Source: Hyphomicrobiales bacterium
GTDB lineage: Bacteria; Pseudomonadota; Alphaproteobacteria; Rhizobiales; Rhizobiaceae
NCBI GenBank assembly: GCA_900470155.1
Contig: UBZT01000015.1
Span: 186,001 to 250,000, forward strand
Direction of reading: 5' to 3'
DNA: 64,000 nucleotides
Shown: piece after piece, positions 31,628-40,273 of the stretch
Numbering within the stretch: position 1 is the first letter of the stretch
Layout: each line of letters begins with the position of its first letter
Notes under the pieces: model-generated
What the model saw: the letters and a program-made list of their open reading frames with translations, nothing else
Told to the model about the DNA's origin: nothing
Database searches by the model: none
Program-made: the position numbers and the translations under genes

Positions 31628-31873
31628 TCAGGTTGCCGTCCGACGCCGTTGCCAATCCTTGTAAGGCGCGAGGAGTTGGCCAGGAAACCGATCCTCAATG
31701 GCCGTCTCGACCAAGGCGATTTTCGCAAACACATCACTACTGTCGCGCTCGTCGGGGCGAATGTCTTCGCTTTCCTCTTCAAGCCCCTGCATCGTTTCGA
31801 ACAACTCGTCGTCACTCATCTCCGAGATACGATCAGCGAAACCGCTGGCATCGAATTCGGCGTGAACAGGCAT
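31628..31873 (-). CDS. Small acidic hypothetical protein
   Basis: 81 residues, acidic in the middle (SEMSDDELFETMQGLEEESEDIRPDERDSS) with a basic end (QRRRTAT). AAGGAGTGACCC precedes the ATG, which supports expression. No known domain. It lies 70 bp downstream of the exonuclease III gene on the same strand and may share its transcript. Confidence 0.6.
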   Translation of the reverse strand: MPVHAEFDASGFADRISEMSDDELFETMQGLEEESEDIRPDERDSSDVFAKIALVETAIEDRFPGQLLAPYKDWQRRRTAT

Positions 31874-31943
31874 GGGTCACTCCTTTTTTTGAAATAGTCG
31901 CGCAAGAGAGACTTTCGGGATAGATATCCCGCTGCAAGATAAG

Positions 31944-32720
31944 TTATCTATCATCCAGTTCAATCCAGACAGGCGCATGGTCGCTTGTGTGGTTCCATCC
32001 ACGCGCAAACTTGTCGACACCACACGTAGTCAGCCGGTCCCGGAGGGACGGGCTGAGCAGGAAATGATCGATGCGCAGCCCCGCATCGCGGGCAAAGGAG
32101 TTCCGGAAATACTTCCAGAACGTGTAGATGCGCTCATGAGGATGAAGATGCCGGATCGCATCTGTCCAGCCTTGGGCCGCGAGGTCGGCAAAAGCGGCTC
32201 TCACCTCCGGACGAAACAAAGCATCGTCCAGCCACCGCTCCGGCTTGTAAACGTCGAGCTCGGTCGGCATGACGTTGAAATCGCCGACCAGCGCCACGGG
32301 CACCTCTAGTTCCAGCAGTTCATCTGCATAGGCGTGCAAGCGTTCGAACCAGCGGAGCTTGTAGTCAAACTTCGGTCCAGGCGCTGGATTTCCATTTGGA
32401 AGATAAAGACAGCCCACGACAATCCCGTCGACCGCGGCTTCGATGTAGCGGCTGTGACTGTCGTCGAGGTCACCTGGAAGGCCCCGTCGAGTTTCGCGAG
32501 GCTCCTGAGCGCGGGCGAGGATCGCAACACCATTCCAGGATTTCTGGCCGTGCCAGACAGCACCGTAGCCGGCACGCTCGATCTCGCGCGACGGAAACTT
32601 CTCCTGCGGCGCCTTTAATTCCTGCAGGCAGACCACATCTGGTTTCGCCTCGGCGAGCCAACGCAGCAGCCCTTCAAGGCGGCCGTTGATGCCGTTGACA
32701 TTGTAGGTGGCAAGCTTCAC
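31944..32720 (-). CDS. xthA: Exodeoxyribonuclease III (AP endonuclease family)
   Basis: 258 residues, full length for ExoIII. Metal and catalytic motifs are visible: ATYNVNGINGRL, CLQELKAP (Glu), VALVGDFNVMPTELDVY (Asp, Asn), RIDHFLLSP (Asp) and NHTSDHAPVW (Asp-His). It cleaves at abasic sites and degrades 3' ends in base-excision repair. The start is a GTG at 32720 with no strong ribosome site, five bases after the stop of an upstream small gene; translational coupling is likely. Confidence 0.92.
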   Translation of the reverse strand: MKLATYNVNGINGRLEGLLRWLAEAKPDVVCLQELKAPQEKFPSREIERAGYGAVWHGQKSWNGVAILARAQEPRETRRGLPGDLDDSHSRYIEAAVDGIVVGCLYLPNGNPAPGPKFDYKLRWFERLHAYADELLELEVPVALVGDFNVMPTELDVYKPERWLDDALFRPEVRAAFADLAAQGWTDAIRHLHPHERIYTFWKYFRNSFARDAGLRIDHFLLSPSLRDRLTTCGVDKFARGWNHTSDHAPVWIELDDR

Positions 32721-32725
32721 CGGTT

Positions 32726-32905
32726 TTATCGGTGCTTTTGGTCGCCCTTGTCACCCTGACCAGGTTTTGCGCCGTGATTGGCATGGTGGCGAGCGTCGGC
32801 CGAGAGCGAGCGGGAGACGTCGACGCTGTCCTTGAACTTGCCATCCTCGTCCCTGCGGACATACCGCTTGTCGGTTCCCGTATCGATCAGTTCGCGTTTC
32901 GTCAT
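32726..32905 (-). CDS. 59-residue conserved protein coupled to xthA
   Basis: The product begins M-T-K-R-E-L-I-D-T-G-T-D and continues KRYVRRDEDGKFKDSVDVSR, then a basic His/Gly-rich tail ending in KHR. GGAGTCTCGCC precedes the ATG at 32905. It is highly charged and probably disordered. I recall similar short proteins in other rhizobia. It ends five bases before the GTG of xthA, so it likely shares the mRNA and lets ribosomes reach the weak xthA start. Function unknown; a nucleic-acid contact is possible. Confidence 0.75.
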   Translation of the reverse strand: MTKRELIDTGTDKRYVRRDEDGKFKDSVDVSRSLSADARHHANHGAKPGQGDKGDQKHR

Positions 32906-33713
32906 GGCGAGACTCCTTCATGGTTGCTACTCTTCATAAACGCACCCGACGCCCAAAAGATGCATCCCAATCGGTGTCCTACCTGGGACTCGCAAAGGGG
33001 GCCGGGCTCCTCTCATGAGAACGCCAAAGCTCCACTGACCGTCAAGAAGCCGGATGCCCAATCCGATCGGAAGAAGCGCTCCGATGTGTCCGGCGGGGGC
33101 GGGGAGCGCGACAGTCATCAGACTCACAGTCCGGTACGTGAAGGACGTCTGTGAGAGCGTCGACCCTCAGCCTCAAGTCACTAGTTCCACTGAAAACTCG
33201 GCGCGTCACTGCCGAGGTTTCTTGATCAGCAGGAACTGCATCAGGGATTGCCAAAGGCAAGGGGCGGTACAACCGCTCACCTATCTGCTGGACGAATGGA
33301 TTGTCGAGCGTCGATGTCGGTTGGCCGTAAAACAGAATTGTTGAGTTCAAAACGCTTCGCGAGCTCTAGAGGCCATCGGCGTAGCATTGTATCTACCCCC
33401 GCAATCCACGTCAGCAAGCGCAAGGGTCAAGAGCTGCGAAACGCCGGGGCCTTCCGCGAGCCGTCGGGCCGTGGACGTCGTGTATCGGCGTCATCGCAGA
33501 GCAAGTCATTCGCGTGAAGCTGGACAGGTTGGACACTGGGAACATTCACCCACGCGAGTGACGCGATCGAAAATATGCGCATCGGGAGGCCGGTTTTGCT
33601 GTTTCATTCCCGGATGGCTTTCATGAGCATTTTGTTCAAAGTCGAACCATCCACGTAACCCATTCTGAAATGCGTTTTGCTAGAGACAAGGCTTACTTTC
33701 GAGAAGTGCTGTC
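32906..33713. other. 808-bp stretch without a supported gene
   Basis: Several open frames run through it on both strands, none with a known motif and a matching ribosome site. A frame ending at 33154 yields a hydrophilic tail (KPDAQSDRKKRSDVSGGGGE) that could be a short protein, but this is not convincing. The promoter of the cyclic-di-GMP gene should lie at the right end. Confidence 0.4.
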
Positions 33714-35519
33714 ATGATTCTCAAGTTGCAGAACGCTATTCTAGAAATGATCGCCAAGGGTGAGCCTTTGGCAGCGACACTCGACAAGATTTGCCTCACG
33801 GTTGAAACCGCTATCCCAGGGGTTACGGCATCAATATTGAGCTTTGACGGAAAGCATCTCTATCACCTTGCGGGACCATCCCTCCCGCCTGACTACGTGT
33901 CAGGAATTGATCGGCTTGAAGCTGGGCCGCTGGCTGGTTCCTGCGGTACGGCTGCGTTCTCCGGAGAGGCGGTCGTCGTTCAAGATATTGAGACCGATCC
34001 GCGCTGGAGCGACTTCAAGGCTCTGGCTGTTCCACTCGGATTTAAGGCGTGCTGGTCATGCCCGATCAAAAGCGGAGAACGGGTGGTTGGGACATTTGCC
34101 TTTTACTATCGAGAACCGCGTAGGCCCAGCGCCATGGAACAGAAGGTGGTTGATGCGTGTGTTCATCTCTGCTCAATCGCAATCGAACGCGAGGATCGGG
34201 TCACAGAACGGCTGCGGCTAACGTACCGCGATGCTTTAACGGGATTGCCGAACCGAGCGCGTTTCGAAAAGTTCTTGGCCGAAGAACTCCTGCCAGGGCG
34301 CCCATGGGGTATCCTGTTGGTCGACATCGACAATTTGAAACTGGTCAACGATACCTTTGGCCATGGCGCAGGCGACGCATTGATAAAAATCGTTGCGGAT
34401 CGAATTTCCGGCGCCACGAGCGGCAACGCATTCAGGCTGGGCGGAGATGAATTTGCTGCGATTGCCTCTGGAGGCGACATCGATCTTGGCAGGTTAGCGA
34501 ACGACATCATTTTATCGCTTTCGTCGCCTTCCAATTGTGACGGTCATGTCGTCTTTCCATCGGCAACCATCGGCGGTGCGCTGGCACCCTCCGGCGCAAA
34601 TCCGGACCAAATCCGCAAACATGCGGATCTAGCTTTGTATCACGCCAAGGAACACGGGCGTGGACAATACATGCAGCACTACGCCGGCCTTGGCACTGCG
34701 CTCACCCGCCGTTTCAGAGCTGTTCGGGATGTCAGCGTTGCGCTGGCGGAGGATCGAATAGATGCTCACTATCAACCGATCGTTCGGCTCGACACCAAGC
34801 AGGTCGTGGGCTTTGAAGCTTTGTGCCGAATGACCTCGACTAGTGGCGATATAATCGCTGCAACCCACTTCCATGAGGCGACGAAAGACGCGCACGTTGC
34901 CGGTGAACTGACGCGGCTGATGTTGTGGCGCGTAGCGAGCGACATCCGCGCTTGGCTCGATGCCGGCCTTCCGGTTCAACACGTCGGTATCAACCTGGCT
35001 GCCGCAGATTTCCGTGGCGGCCATTTGCGCGACCGACTCTGCCAAATTTTCGAAGATACCGATGTTCCCCTCAAACATATCATCTTGGAGGTGACGGAAT
35101 CTGTTTATCTCGGACAACGGGATCACGTGGTGGCCGACGAGATAGGCGCCCTCCGGTCGGAGGGGCTTCTGGTTGCCCTCGATGACTTTGGAACCGGCTA
35201 CGCTTCATTGACCCATCTTTTGACCGTGCCTGTCGATATCATCAAGATCGACAAATCCTTCATCGATCGGATGGTGCCGGGGGATGCCGGAATCTTTATT
35301 GTCGAGGGCCTGATTGGAATAGCGCGCAACCTCGGCGTTCGCGTCGTTGCAGAAGGTATCGAGCACGAAGTTCAAGTCGACCAGTTGAAGACCCTCGGCT
35401 GCATGCTCGGCCAGGGATATCTTTTTTCGAAAGCGGTAGATCGCACGGCCGCAGCAGACATTTTAGCGCGGTACGGGCAACGGCCTCAAGAAAGGAAGTT
35501 AAATGTGGGAGTGGGCTAG
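33714..35519 (+). CDS. GAF-GGDEF-EAL cyclic-di-GMP protein
   Basis: 601 residues. GAF domain about 5-160 (GSCGTAAFSGEAVVVQDIETDPRW), GGDEF domain about 165-320 with an intact active site (FRLGGDEFAAIA), and EAL domain about 335-590 with GFEALCRM, NLAAADF, LEVTES and DDFGTGYASL. Both catalytic cores look complete, so it may make and degrade cyclic-di-GMP, gated by the GAF ligand. No membrane segment. GAGAAG lies before the ATG. Confidence 0.92.
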   Translation: MILKLQNAILEMIAKGEPLAATLDKICLTVETAIPGVTASILSFDGKHLYHLAGPSLPPDYVSGIDRLEAGPLAGSCGTAAFSGEAVVVQDIETDPRWSDFKALAVPLGFKACWSCPIKSGERVVGTFAFYYREPRRPSAMEQKVVDACVHLCSIAIEREDRVTERLRLTYRDALTGLPNRARFEKFLAEELLPGRPWGILLVDIDNLKLVNDTFGHGAGDALIKIVADRISGATSGNAFRLGGDEFAAIASGGDIDLGRLANDIILSLSSPSNCDGHVVFPSATIGGALAPSGANPDQIRKHADLALYHAKEHGRGQYMQHYAGLGTALTRRFRAVRDVSVALAEDRIDAHYQPIVRLDTKQVVGFEALCRMTSTSGDIIAATHFHEATKDAHVAGELTRLMLWRVASDIRAWLDAGLPVQHVGINLAAADFRGGHLRDRLCQIFEDTDVPLKHIILEVTESVYLGQRDHVVADEIGALRSEGLLVALDDFGTGYASLTHLLTVPVDIIKIDKSFIDRMVPGDAGIFIVEGLIGIARNLGVRVVAEGIEHEVQVDQLKTLGCMLGQGYLFSKAVDRTAAADILARYGQRPQERKLNVGVG

Positions 35520-35635
35520 ATTTTTTGAGGCCGACAGCATTCGGCGAGCATATGGTCGTGCGATATCATAAGGCGCAGTTGGTTTGGGGTGCGAACCTCG
35601 CTGATAGTTCTATCGAGACCGCAGCGAGCCCTACA

Positions 35636-35660
35636 ATTGAATTGAATTGAATTGAATTGA
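35636..35660 (+). repeat. Five tandem ATTGA units before the HD-GYP gene
   Basis: Perfect pentanucleotide repeat ending 9 bp before the ATG at 35670 and running into GAAGGG, the ribosome binding site. Changes in copy number would alter spacing in the promoter/leader by 5 bp steps. Confidence 0.9.
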
Positions 35661-35669
35661 AGGGCCCAG

Positions 35670-36635
35670 ATGCAAAAGAGAATTCGGGTCAATCAGCTGC
35701 GGGTGGGAATGTTTGTCGCTGAGGTCGAAGCAACCGACCGGCAGGATGTAGGTAGCTTCAAACCGTTCCTGGTTTCATCAAACCTGCAGGTTGAGAAGAT
35801 GATGGCACGTCACGTGCTGACAGTCATCATCGACCTTTCCAAAGGCGCCGACGTCGCGCCCGCAACTTCCTCATCGCAACACGACGCCCGTGCTGCGTTC
35901 AACGAGCAAATCCTTTCTCACTACTCGAAAAGAGATATCCGGCAAGCGAGACAATGTATTGAAGACACACGTCCACTTATCCGTCACATACTTGCGGATG
36001 CGCGACTCAATGCGTCGTTCGCGAACGAAGCAGCAAGCTCAGCGGTTGAGCGTATCATGTCGGCGGCGTTCGACAACGCCGGCGCACTGGTCGCAGTCGC
36101 GAAATTAAAGGAAAAAGACGAGCTGACGTTTCTTCATTCGCTCGCGGTGAGCGCACTGATGATCACGTTTGGGCGCAGCCTTGGTCACGAAGAAGAGGAT
36201 GTGCGGCAGTTTGGTCTTGGTGGTCTCGTTCATGACCTTGGTAAAATGGCGCTCCCCGACAGCATCTTGACGAAGCCCGGAAAACTCACATCTGAGGAAA
36301 TGGCTCTCGTTCGTGCACATCCTCAGCGGGGGTACGATATGGTGTCGCAAGCCGCGCAAGTGCCCCGGCAGGTGCTTGAGATCTGCCGCTACCACCATGA
36401 AAAGTTTGACGGGTCCGGCTATCCTGACCGGCTCGCTGGCAAACTTATCCCGTACGCGGGGCGTCTTGCCGCGATTTGCGATGTCTATGAGGCGTTGACG
36501 ACGATAAGGCCATACAAGCGCGCCTTCTCACAGGCAGAGGCAATAAAGATGATGATGAATTTCCCGGGTCATTTCGACAGCAGCCTGCTGTCCGCATTCA
36601 TATCAAAGATGGTGATCAGCGGCACGCTTCACTAA
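35670..36635 (+). CDS. HD-GYP domain cyclic-di-GMP phosphodiesterase
   Basis: 321 residues. The N-terminal DUF3391-like part (KRIRVNQLRVGMFVAEVE) is followed by an HD-GYP domain from about 140, with HSLAVSALM, the HD pair in GGLVHDLGKMALPDSIL, HPQRGYDMV, RYHHEKFDGSGYPDRL (GYP) and ICDVYEALTTIRPYK. These enzymes hydrolyse cyclic-di-GMP using two or three metals. It follows the GAF-GGDEF-EAL gene by 150 bp and ends before a terminator. Its leader carries the ATTGA repeat. Confidence 0.92.
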   Translation: MQKRIRVNQLRVGMFVAEVEATDRQDVGSFKPFLVSSNLQVEKMMARHVLTVIIDLSKGADVAPATSSSQHDARAAFNEQILSHYSKRDIRQARQCIEDTRPLIRHILADARLNASFANEAASSAVERIMSAAFDNAGALVAVAKLKEKDELTFLHSLAVSALMITFGRSLGHEEEDVRQFGLGGLVHDLGKMALPDSILTKPGKLTSEEMALVRAHPQRGYDMVSQAAQVPRQVLEICRYHHEKFDGSGYPDRLAGKLIPYAGRLAAICDVYEALTTIRPYKRAFSQAEAIKMMMNFPGHFDSSLLSAFISKMVISGTLH

Positions 36636-36740
36636 GCCGTAGCGACGATTCACTTGAACGGGTTACGGTTCGTTAACCATGAACTGGCACTCTTAAGTTA
36701 CCGACGCGGTTCTCCTCCCTCCGCTGTCGAAGAAAAACCT

Positions 36741-36772
36741 GGGCCGTGAGACATTGTCTCCGGCCCTTTTTT
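36741..36772 (+). terminator. Rho-independent terminator after the HD-GYP gene
   Basis: GGGCCG (36741-36746) pairs with CGGCCC, with an inner GAGAC/GTCTC stem, followed directly by TTTTTT. Confidence 0.9.
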
Positions 36773-36884
36773 CGTACTTCGATGCCCAGGCGCTCCGACG
36801 TGATTGAATAATTAGCTATCTCGGCCAGAACGGGGAAGTATCGTTTCTGGCGGAGCGGTCCCCAGCGGAATAAGGTGACTGATA

Positions 36885-37184
36885 TTGAAAATCAAGACGA
36901 TAGCGGTATGGTTGACGGCACTCGCCTTGCCTGTGGTTGTCCTGATCGGCGCGCAGATTGACACGGCCTCCGGACCTTCGATCGGGGGTGGAGGCTACGA
37001 TCTTGGTCCGTTTTTGTATTCCTGGCTGCTGGTGATTGTCACAGGTGTCTGGTCACTCTGCACGTGCGCAGCCTCCTTGTTGTATCGAGATCGGGCATCC
37101 TCGAGGCAGGCTCTAATCCTGACAGCGATCGGGATCACCACTCTCGCCATGGTCCTGGTTTTCTACCGAGACAACCTCTCGTAA
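36885..37184 (+). CDS. Small membrane protein
   Basis: 99 residues from a TTG start behind AAGGTG. Three hydrophobic segments (about 8-24, 43-66, 76-93) with a Gly-rich loop (GPSIGGGGYDLGP). No family recognised. Its neighbours are cyclic-di-GMP genes on the left and remnants on the right; no role can be assigned. Confidence 0.6.
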   Translation: MKIKTIAVWLTALALPVVVLIGAQIDTASGPSIGGGGYDLGPFLYSWLLVIVTGVWSLCTCAASLLYRDRASSRQALILTAIGITTLAMVLVFYRDNLS

Positions 37185-37499
37185 ATTCCAGAGGATCCGC
37201 AGGGGTGTACAGTTTCGCCGGCACCATCGCTTATGGTCGTTCCTCGAGGACCTCAGAAACGCAATGATGGTGCGGACCTTCAGTGCGAGATGCTTGGCTG
37301 ACGGAAACAGCACCGAGACGATCCGTCTCACCGATTGCCCTCGTGAGCCCGCACCGGCACGAAGGGTTCCCGCGTCTGCGAACTTTCTAAAGCGCGGCGA
37401 GACGCTCTCGCTGTCTAGCGGCGCACACCTTACGCGTTCCCATTCAAGAGTAGTCAATGAGGCTAAGACACGGAACCTCACCCTCGAAGCGAAGTTTGA
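37185..37499. other. Non-coding stretch before a hydrolase remnant
   Basis: No gene supported. An in-frame TGA at 37497 bounds the remnant that follows. Confidence 0.4.
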
Positions 37500-37853
37500 T
37501 CCTGGTCCTTCGATGATGAAACGTTCGAGCGAACCGCAGCCTCTTTCGACAATCCCGACTTCGTCGATGTCGTCATCCATTCCTATCGGCATCGGTATGG
37601 CGTCATTGCAAGCGATCCGGCTTATGTAGACATCGAAGCGAGACTGGCACGCCAACCCGATATTTCCGTACCAAGCATTGTGGTGCTGGGTGCAGACGAT
37701 GGCGTCGATCCTCCCTCACCAAAAGAGGAGGATGCAAAAAAGTTCATCGGGTTCTATAACCGCCGGGTCCTGCCGGGTGTTGGGCACAACGTGCCGCAGG
37801 AAGCACCGCGCAGTTTCGCGGAAGCAATTCTGGCACTGCGCGAGCAAAATTGA
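37500..37853 (+). pseudogene. Alpha/beta hydrolase, C-terminal remnant without start codon
   Basis: A frame with no start codon reads W-S-F-D-D-E-T-F-E-R-T..., then IHSYRHRYGVIASDPAYVDI, ISVPSIVVLGADDGVDPP and VLPGVGHNVPQEAPRSFAEA before a TGA at 37851. This is the C-terminal third of an alpha/beta hydrolase with the acid (GADDG) and the catalytic His (GVGHN). The N-terminal half with the nucleophile is absent, so it is a decayed gene end. Confidence 0.75.
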
Positions 37854-38060
37854 GAAGGTTTCGCGCGCGTTAGTTAGTTGGACTGCCCATCAGGCGTTCC
37901 GCCTGCATCAACACGCGCGAGGCGGTTCTGGTAAGCATTCTCGTATTTGAAAAAACCGATTTCGCTGCGACATAATATTTTCGCGCATGAGGCGTAGCCA
38001 AGATATTTGAATGATTGCCCGCTTGTACGTCTCGCCGCTATCTTTGTGACCGCTTCAGCC

Positions 38061-38393
38061 TTACCTGTCCGGGCAAACGGCTTTGCTGGAGAAACGTCCA
38101 GCGACTGGAGGCGCCTTCAGCCAACCGGCGATCGCATCAAGGGCCCGCCGCAATTGCTTCCTGAGTTCAGCGGTCATGTCGTCTTCGATACCTCAGGCCT
38201 CTCCGATCGCAGTCCAGTCGAGATGGTCGTTCAGGATTGGCGGCCGTTTGCGGTAAATGATCAGGCTGGTCAGGTAGGGCCGGATATTCTCCAGCACCCG
38301 CTTCGAGGATATCGGTGCAATAAGCACCGCGCGAAATTCCGAAACTTTTTGCTGAAAATGACGTGATGAAAGATCGTGTCTGGGCATGCTCAT
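38061..38393 (-). pseudogene. N-terminal remnant of a large integrase-like protein
   Basis: From an ATG at 38393 the product reads M-S-M-P-R-H-D-L-S-S-R-H-F, FRAVLIAPISSKRVLENIRP and PPILNDHLDWTAIGEA. It then hits a TGA at 38193-38195 where a Cys codon would fit and continues in frame GIEDDMTAELRKQLRRALDA to a stop at 38061. I recall this N-terminus from long rhizobial integrase or recombinase proteins on mobile DNA. A nonsense mutation plus truncation makes it a relic. The family name rests on memory only. Confidence 0.45.
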
Positions 38394-38517
38394 TCCGTCT
38401 CTCCCTGGCACCAGTGCCGAGGGCGAGCGGAAATAGGGTCGTGTGGTAAACCAAGCATGTATGGTGAGTGCATCTCGCCAGCGTTGGCGCGGCCGTTTAA
38501 AAACAACAATAATGATA

Positions 38518-38555
38518 TATAAACGGATCATATGTACAATAATGATCCGTTTATA
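38518..38555. promoter_or_regulatory. Operator of the hipBA locus
   Basis: Perfect 13-bp inverted repeat TATAAACGGATCA (38518-38530)/TGATCCGTTTATA (38543-38555) with a 12-bp spacer, about 75 bp upstream of hipB. Spacing and AT-rich surroundings fit an HipB dimer site over the promoter. Confidence 0.7.
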
Positions 38556-38629
38556 ATTCTTTTGCGTTGACCGATCCTGGAATCTTTGAGATAGTTGCCC
38601 TTGTCAACGGAGACGGTTGGGGAGGTCGG

Positions 38630-38944
38630 ATGGCGCGGTCTGAGTCAGAATTCTTGCTGGAAATCGGGCAGTTGCTGAAGGCTACGCGTAAAGGCCTGCA
38701 ATTGACCCAGGAGCAGGTTGCCGACTTGGCGGGTATATCGCGTCCCCGCTATCGTGAGATAGAGGCCGGAAGCAGTGCTGCGCGCACGACGACGCTGATC
38801 AATATCGCCCGCGCTCTCGGGCTTGAATTGATGCTTATACCGCAGGCGATGGTCCCAGCCGTCGATGCGCTGTTGCGGCCCCATGACGATGTCGACGATC
38901 TCCCGGCATTCATGGCGCGTCCAGGCGGGGATGAGAATGTCTGA
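38630..38944 (+). CDS. hipB: HipB-like XRE antitoxin
   Basis: 104 residues from the ATG at 38630, chosen for GGGGAGGTCGG just before it. The helix-turn-helix is clear (GLQLTQEQVADLAGISRPRYREIEAGSSAARTTTLINIARALGLELML), and the C-terminal tail is acidic. It should bind the palindrome upstream and repress hipBA while neutralising HipA. Its end overlaps the hipA start by 8 bp. Confidence 0.88.
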   Translation: MARSESEFLLEIGQLLKATRKGLQLTQEQVADLAGISRPRYREIEAGSSAARTTTLINIARALGLELMLIPQAMVPAVDALLRPHDDVDDLPAFMARPGGDENV

Positions 38945-40211
38945 AGTCCCATCCGATCCTAGATTCATTTCGTCGCTCGATGTGCTGCTGAACAATGTGA
39001 AGGTCGGCACGATCGTCAGGACGCCCGGCGATTTTAACGCTTTCAGCTTCGAGGACGGTTATCGCGCAACCGGCGGCTTGCCGGTGCTCAGTCTGTCTTT
39101 TCGCGCAGCGACTGGCGGCTTGCGTAAGGACCCGAAACCCGTCGCCAGAGCGTTGCCAGCGTTTTTTGCCAATCTGCTTCCCGAAGACAAGCTGCGCGAG
39201 GCGATGGAAATACACCACGCGGGGAGTGTTCGCGCGGGAAACGATTTCGACCTGCTTGTCGCTCTCGGTTCGGATCTGCCAGGTGCTGTCCGCGTCGTGC
39301 CGAATGCCAGCACGGTTGTGCATTTCGACAACCTGCCTGCTCCCAAGCCGAAGGCCCGGTTCTCGCTTGCCGGCGTCCAGATGAAGCTTTCGGTCATCAA
39401 GGACACGGGGAAGGGCGGTGGACTGACACTGCCGCTCGGCGACGACCAGGGATCCTACATCGCCAAGTTTCCATCGACCTCGTTTCCCGGGGTGTCGGAA
39501 AACGAATATGCCAATCTCGCATTGTCTGAAGCGATCGGGATGGAGGTGCCGGAACGCGAACTTGTGGAGCAATCGGAGTTCGAGGGTATACCAAAGGAAT
39601 TCGAGACGCTGTCAGATGGAAAGGTCTTGCTCGTCAGACGCTTCGATCGCGGCGCAAACGGCGAGCGCATCCATATTGAGGATTTTGCGCAGGTATTCGG
39701 CGTCTATCCTTCGCGGAAATACGAAGGTGCCGCCTATCATGATGTTGCGGGGGCCTTGAACGTCGCTGTATCGTCGTCTGCCGCGCTTGAGTTCGTCCGC
39801 CGGCTGGCTCTCGCTGCCATCACCGGCAATGGCGACATGCACTTGAAGAACTGGTCACTGATCTATCGCGAGGCAGGCGAGAAGCCGCAACTCGCACCTG
39901 TCTACGACGTGCTCTCGACAATCCCTTACATCCCCGCGGATGCCATGGCTCTGTCGCTGGCCGGCGAGCGCTCCTTCAAGGCGCTGAACGTGCAGCGTTG
40001 GAAAGCCTTCGCCAATCGTGCACGGTTGCCGGAAGCGGCCGTGCTTAAAGCGGTGGTCGATACAGTTGAACAGGTGAATGGATTTTGGTGGTCGCTGCCG
40101 GAACGAAAAGTCGTTCCGACGAAGGTCCTCGAGCGTATCGATACGCATGTAAGGCTAATGACGCCGATACTTGGCACGTGCGCGGAGCGAAGCCCTTCGG
40201 CCGAGCGGTAG
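38937..40211 (+). CDS. hipA: HipA-family serine/threonine kinase toxin
   Basis: 424 residues from the ATG at 38937 (an ATG six bases earlier is possible). The N-subdomain (LDVLLNNVKVGTI), the kinase region with the ATP-site GVQMKLSV, the catalytic loop ITGNGDMHLKNWSLIY and the DFG-like PVYDVLST are all present, so it looks active. E. coli HipA phosphorylates glutamyl-tRNA synthetase and causes growth arrest. This is the only canonical-order hipBA pair of three HipA loci in the window. Confidence 0.9.
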   Translation: MSEVPSDPRFISSLDVLLNNVKVGTIVRTPGDFNAFSFEDGYRATGGLPVLSLSFRAATGGLRKDPKPVARALPAFFANLLPEDKLREAMEIHHAGSVRAGNDFDLLVALGSDLPGAVRVVPNASTVVHFDNLPAPKPKARFSLAGVQMKLSVIKDTGKGGGLTLPLGDDQGSYIAKFPSTSFPGVSENEYANLALSEAIGMEVPERELVEQSEFEGIPKEFETLSDGKVLLVRRFDRGANGERIHIEDFAQVFGVYPSRKYEGAAYHDVAGALNVAVSSSAALEFVRRLALAAITGNGDMHLKNWSLIYREAGEKPQLAPVYDVLSTIPYIPADAMALSLAGERSFKALNVQRWKAFANRARLPEAAVLKAVVDTVEQVNGFWWSLPERKVVPTKVLERIDTHVRLMTPILGTCAERSPSAER

Positions 40212-40273
40212 CCTCCCTGTCCTAGCTCATTCGCCAAAACGAGGAAATTGCTGCACGATCCCGCAGGTTGCAT

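Noticed and set aside
33042-33350. Minus-strand 102-codon frame
   Set aside because: Composition rich in Arg and Ser as in shadow frames of GC-rich DNA; no start signal.
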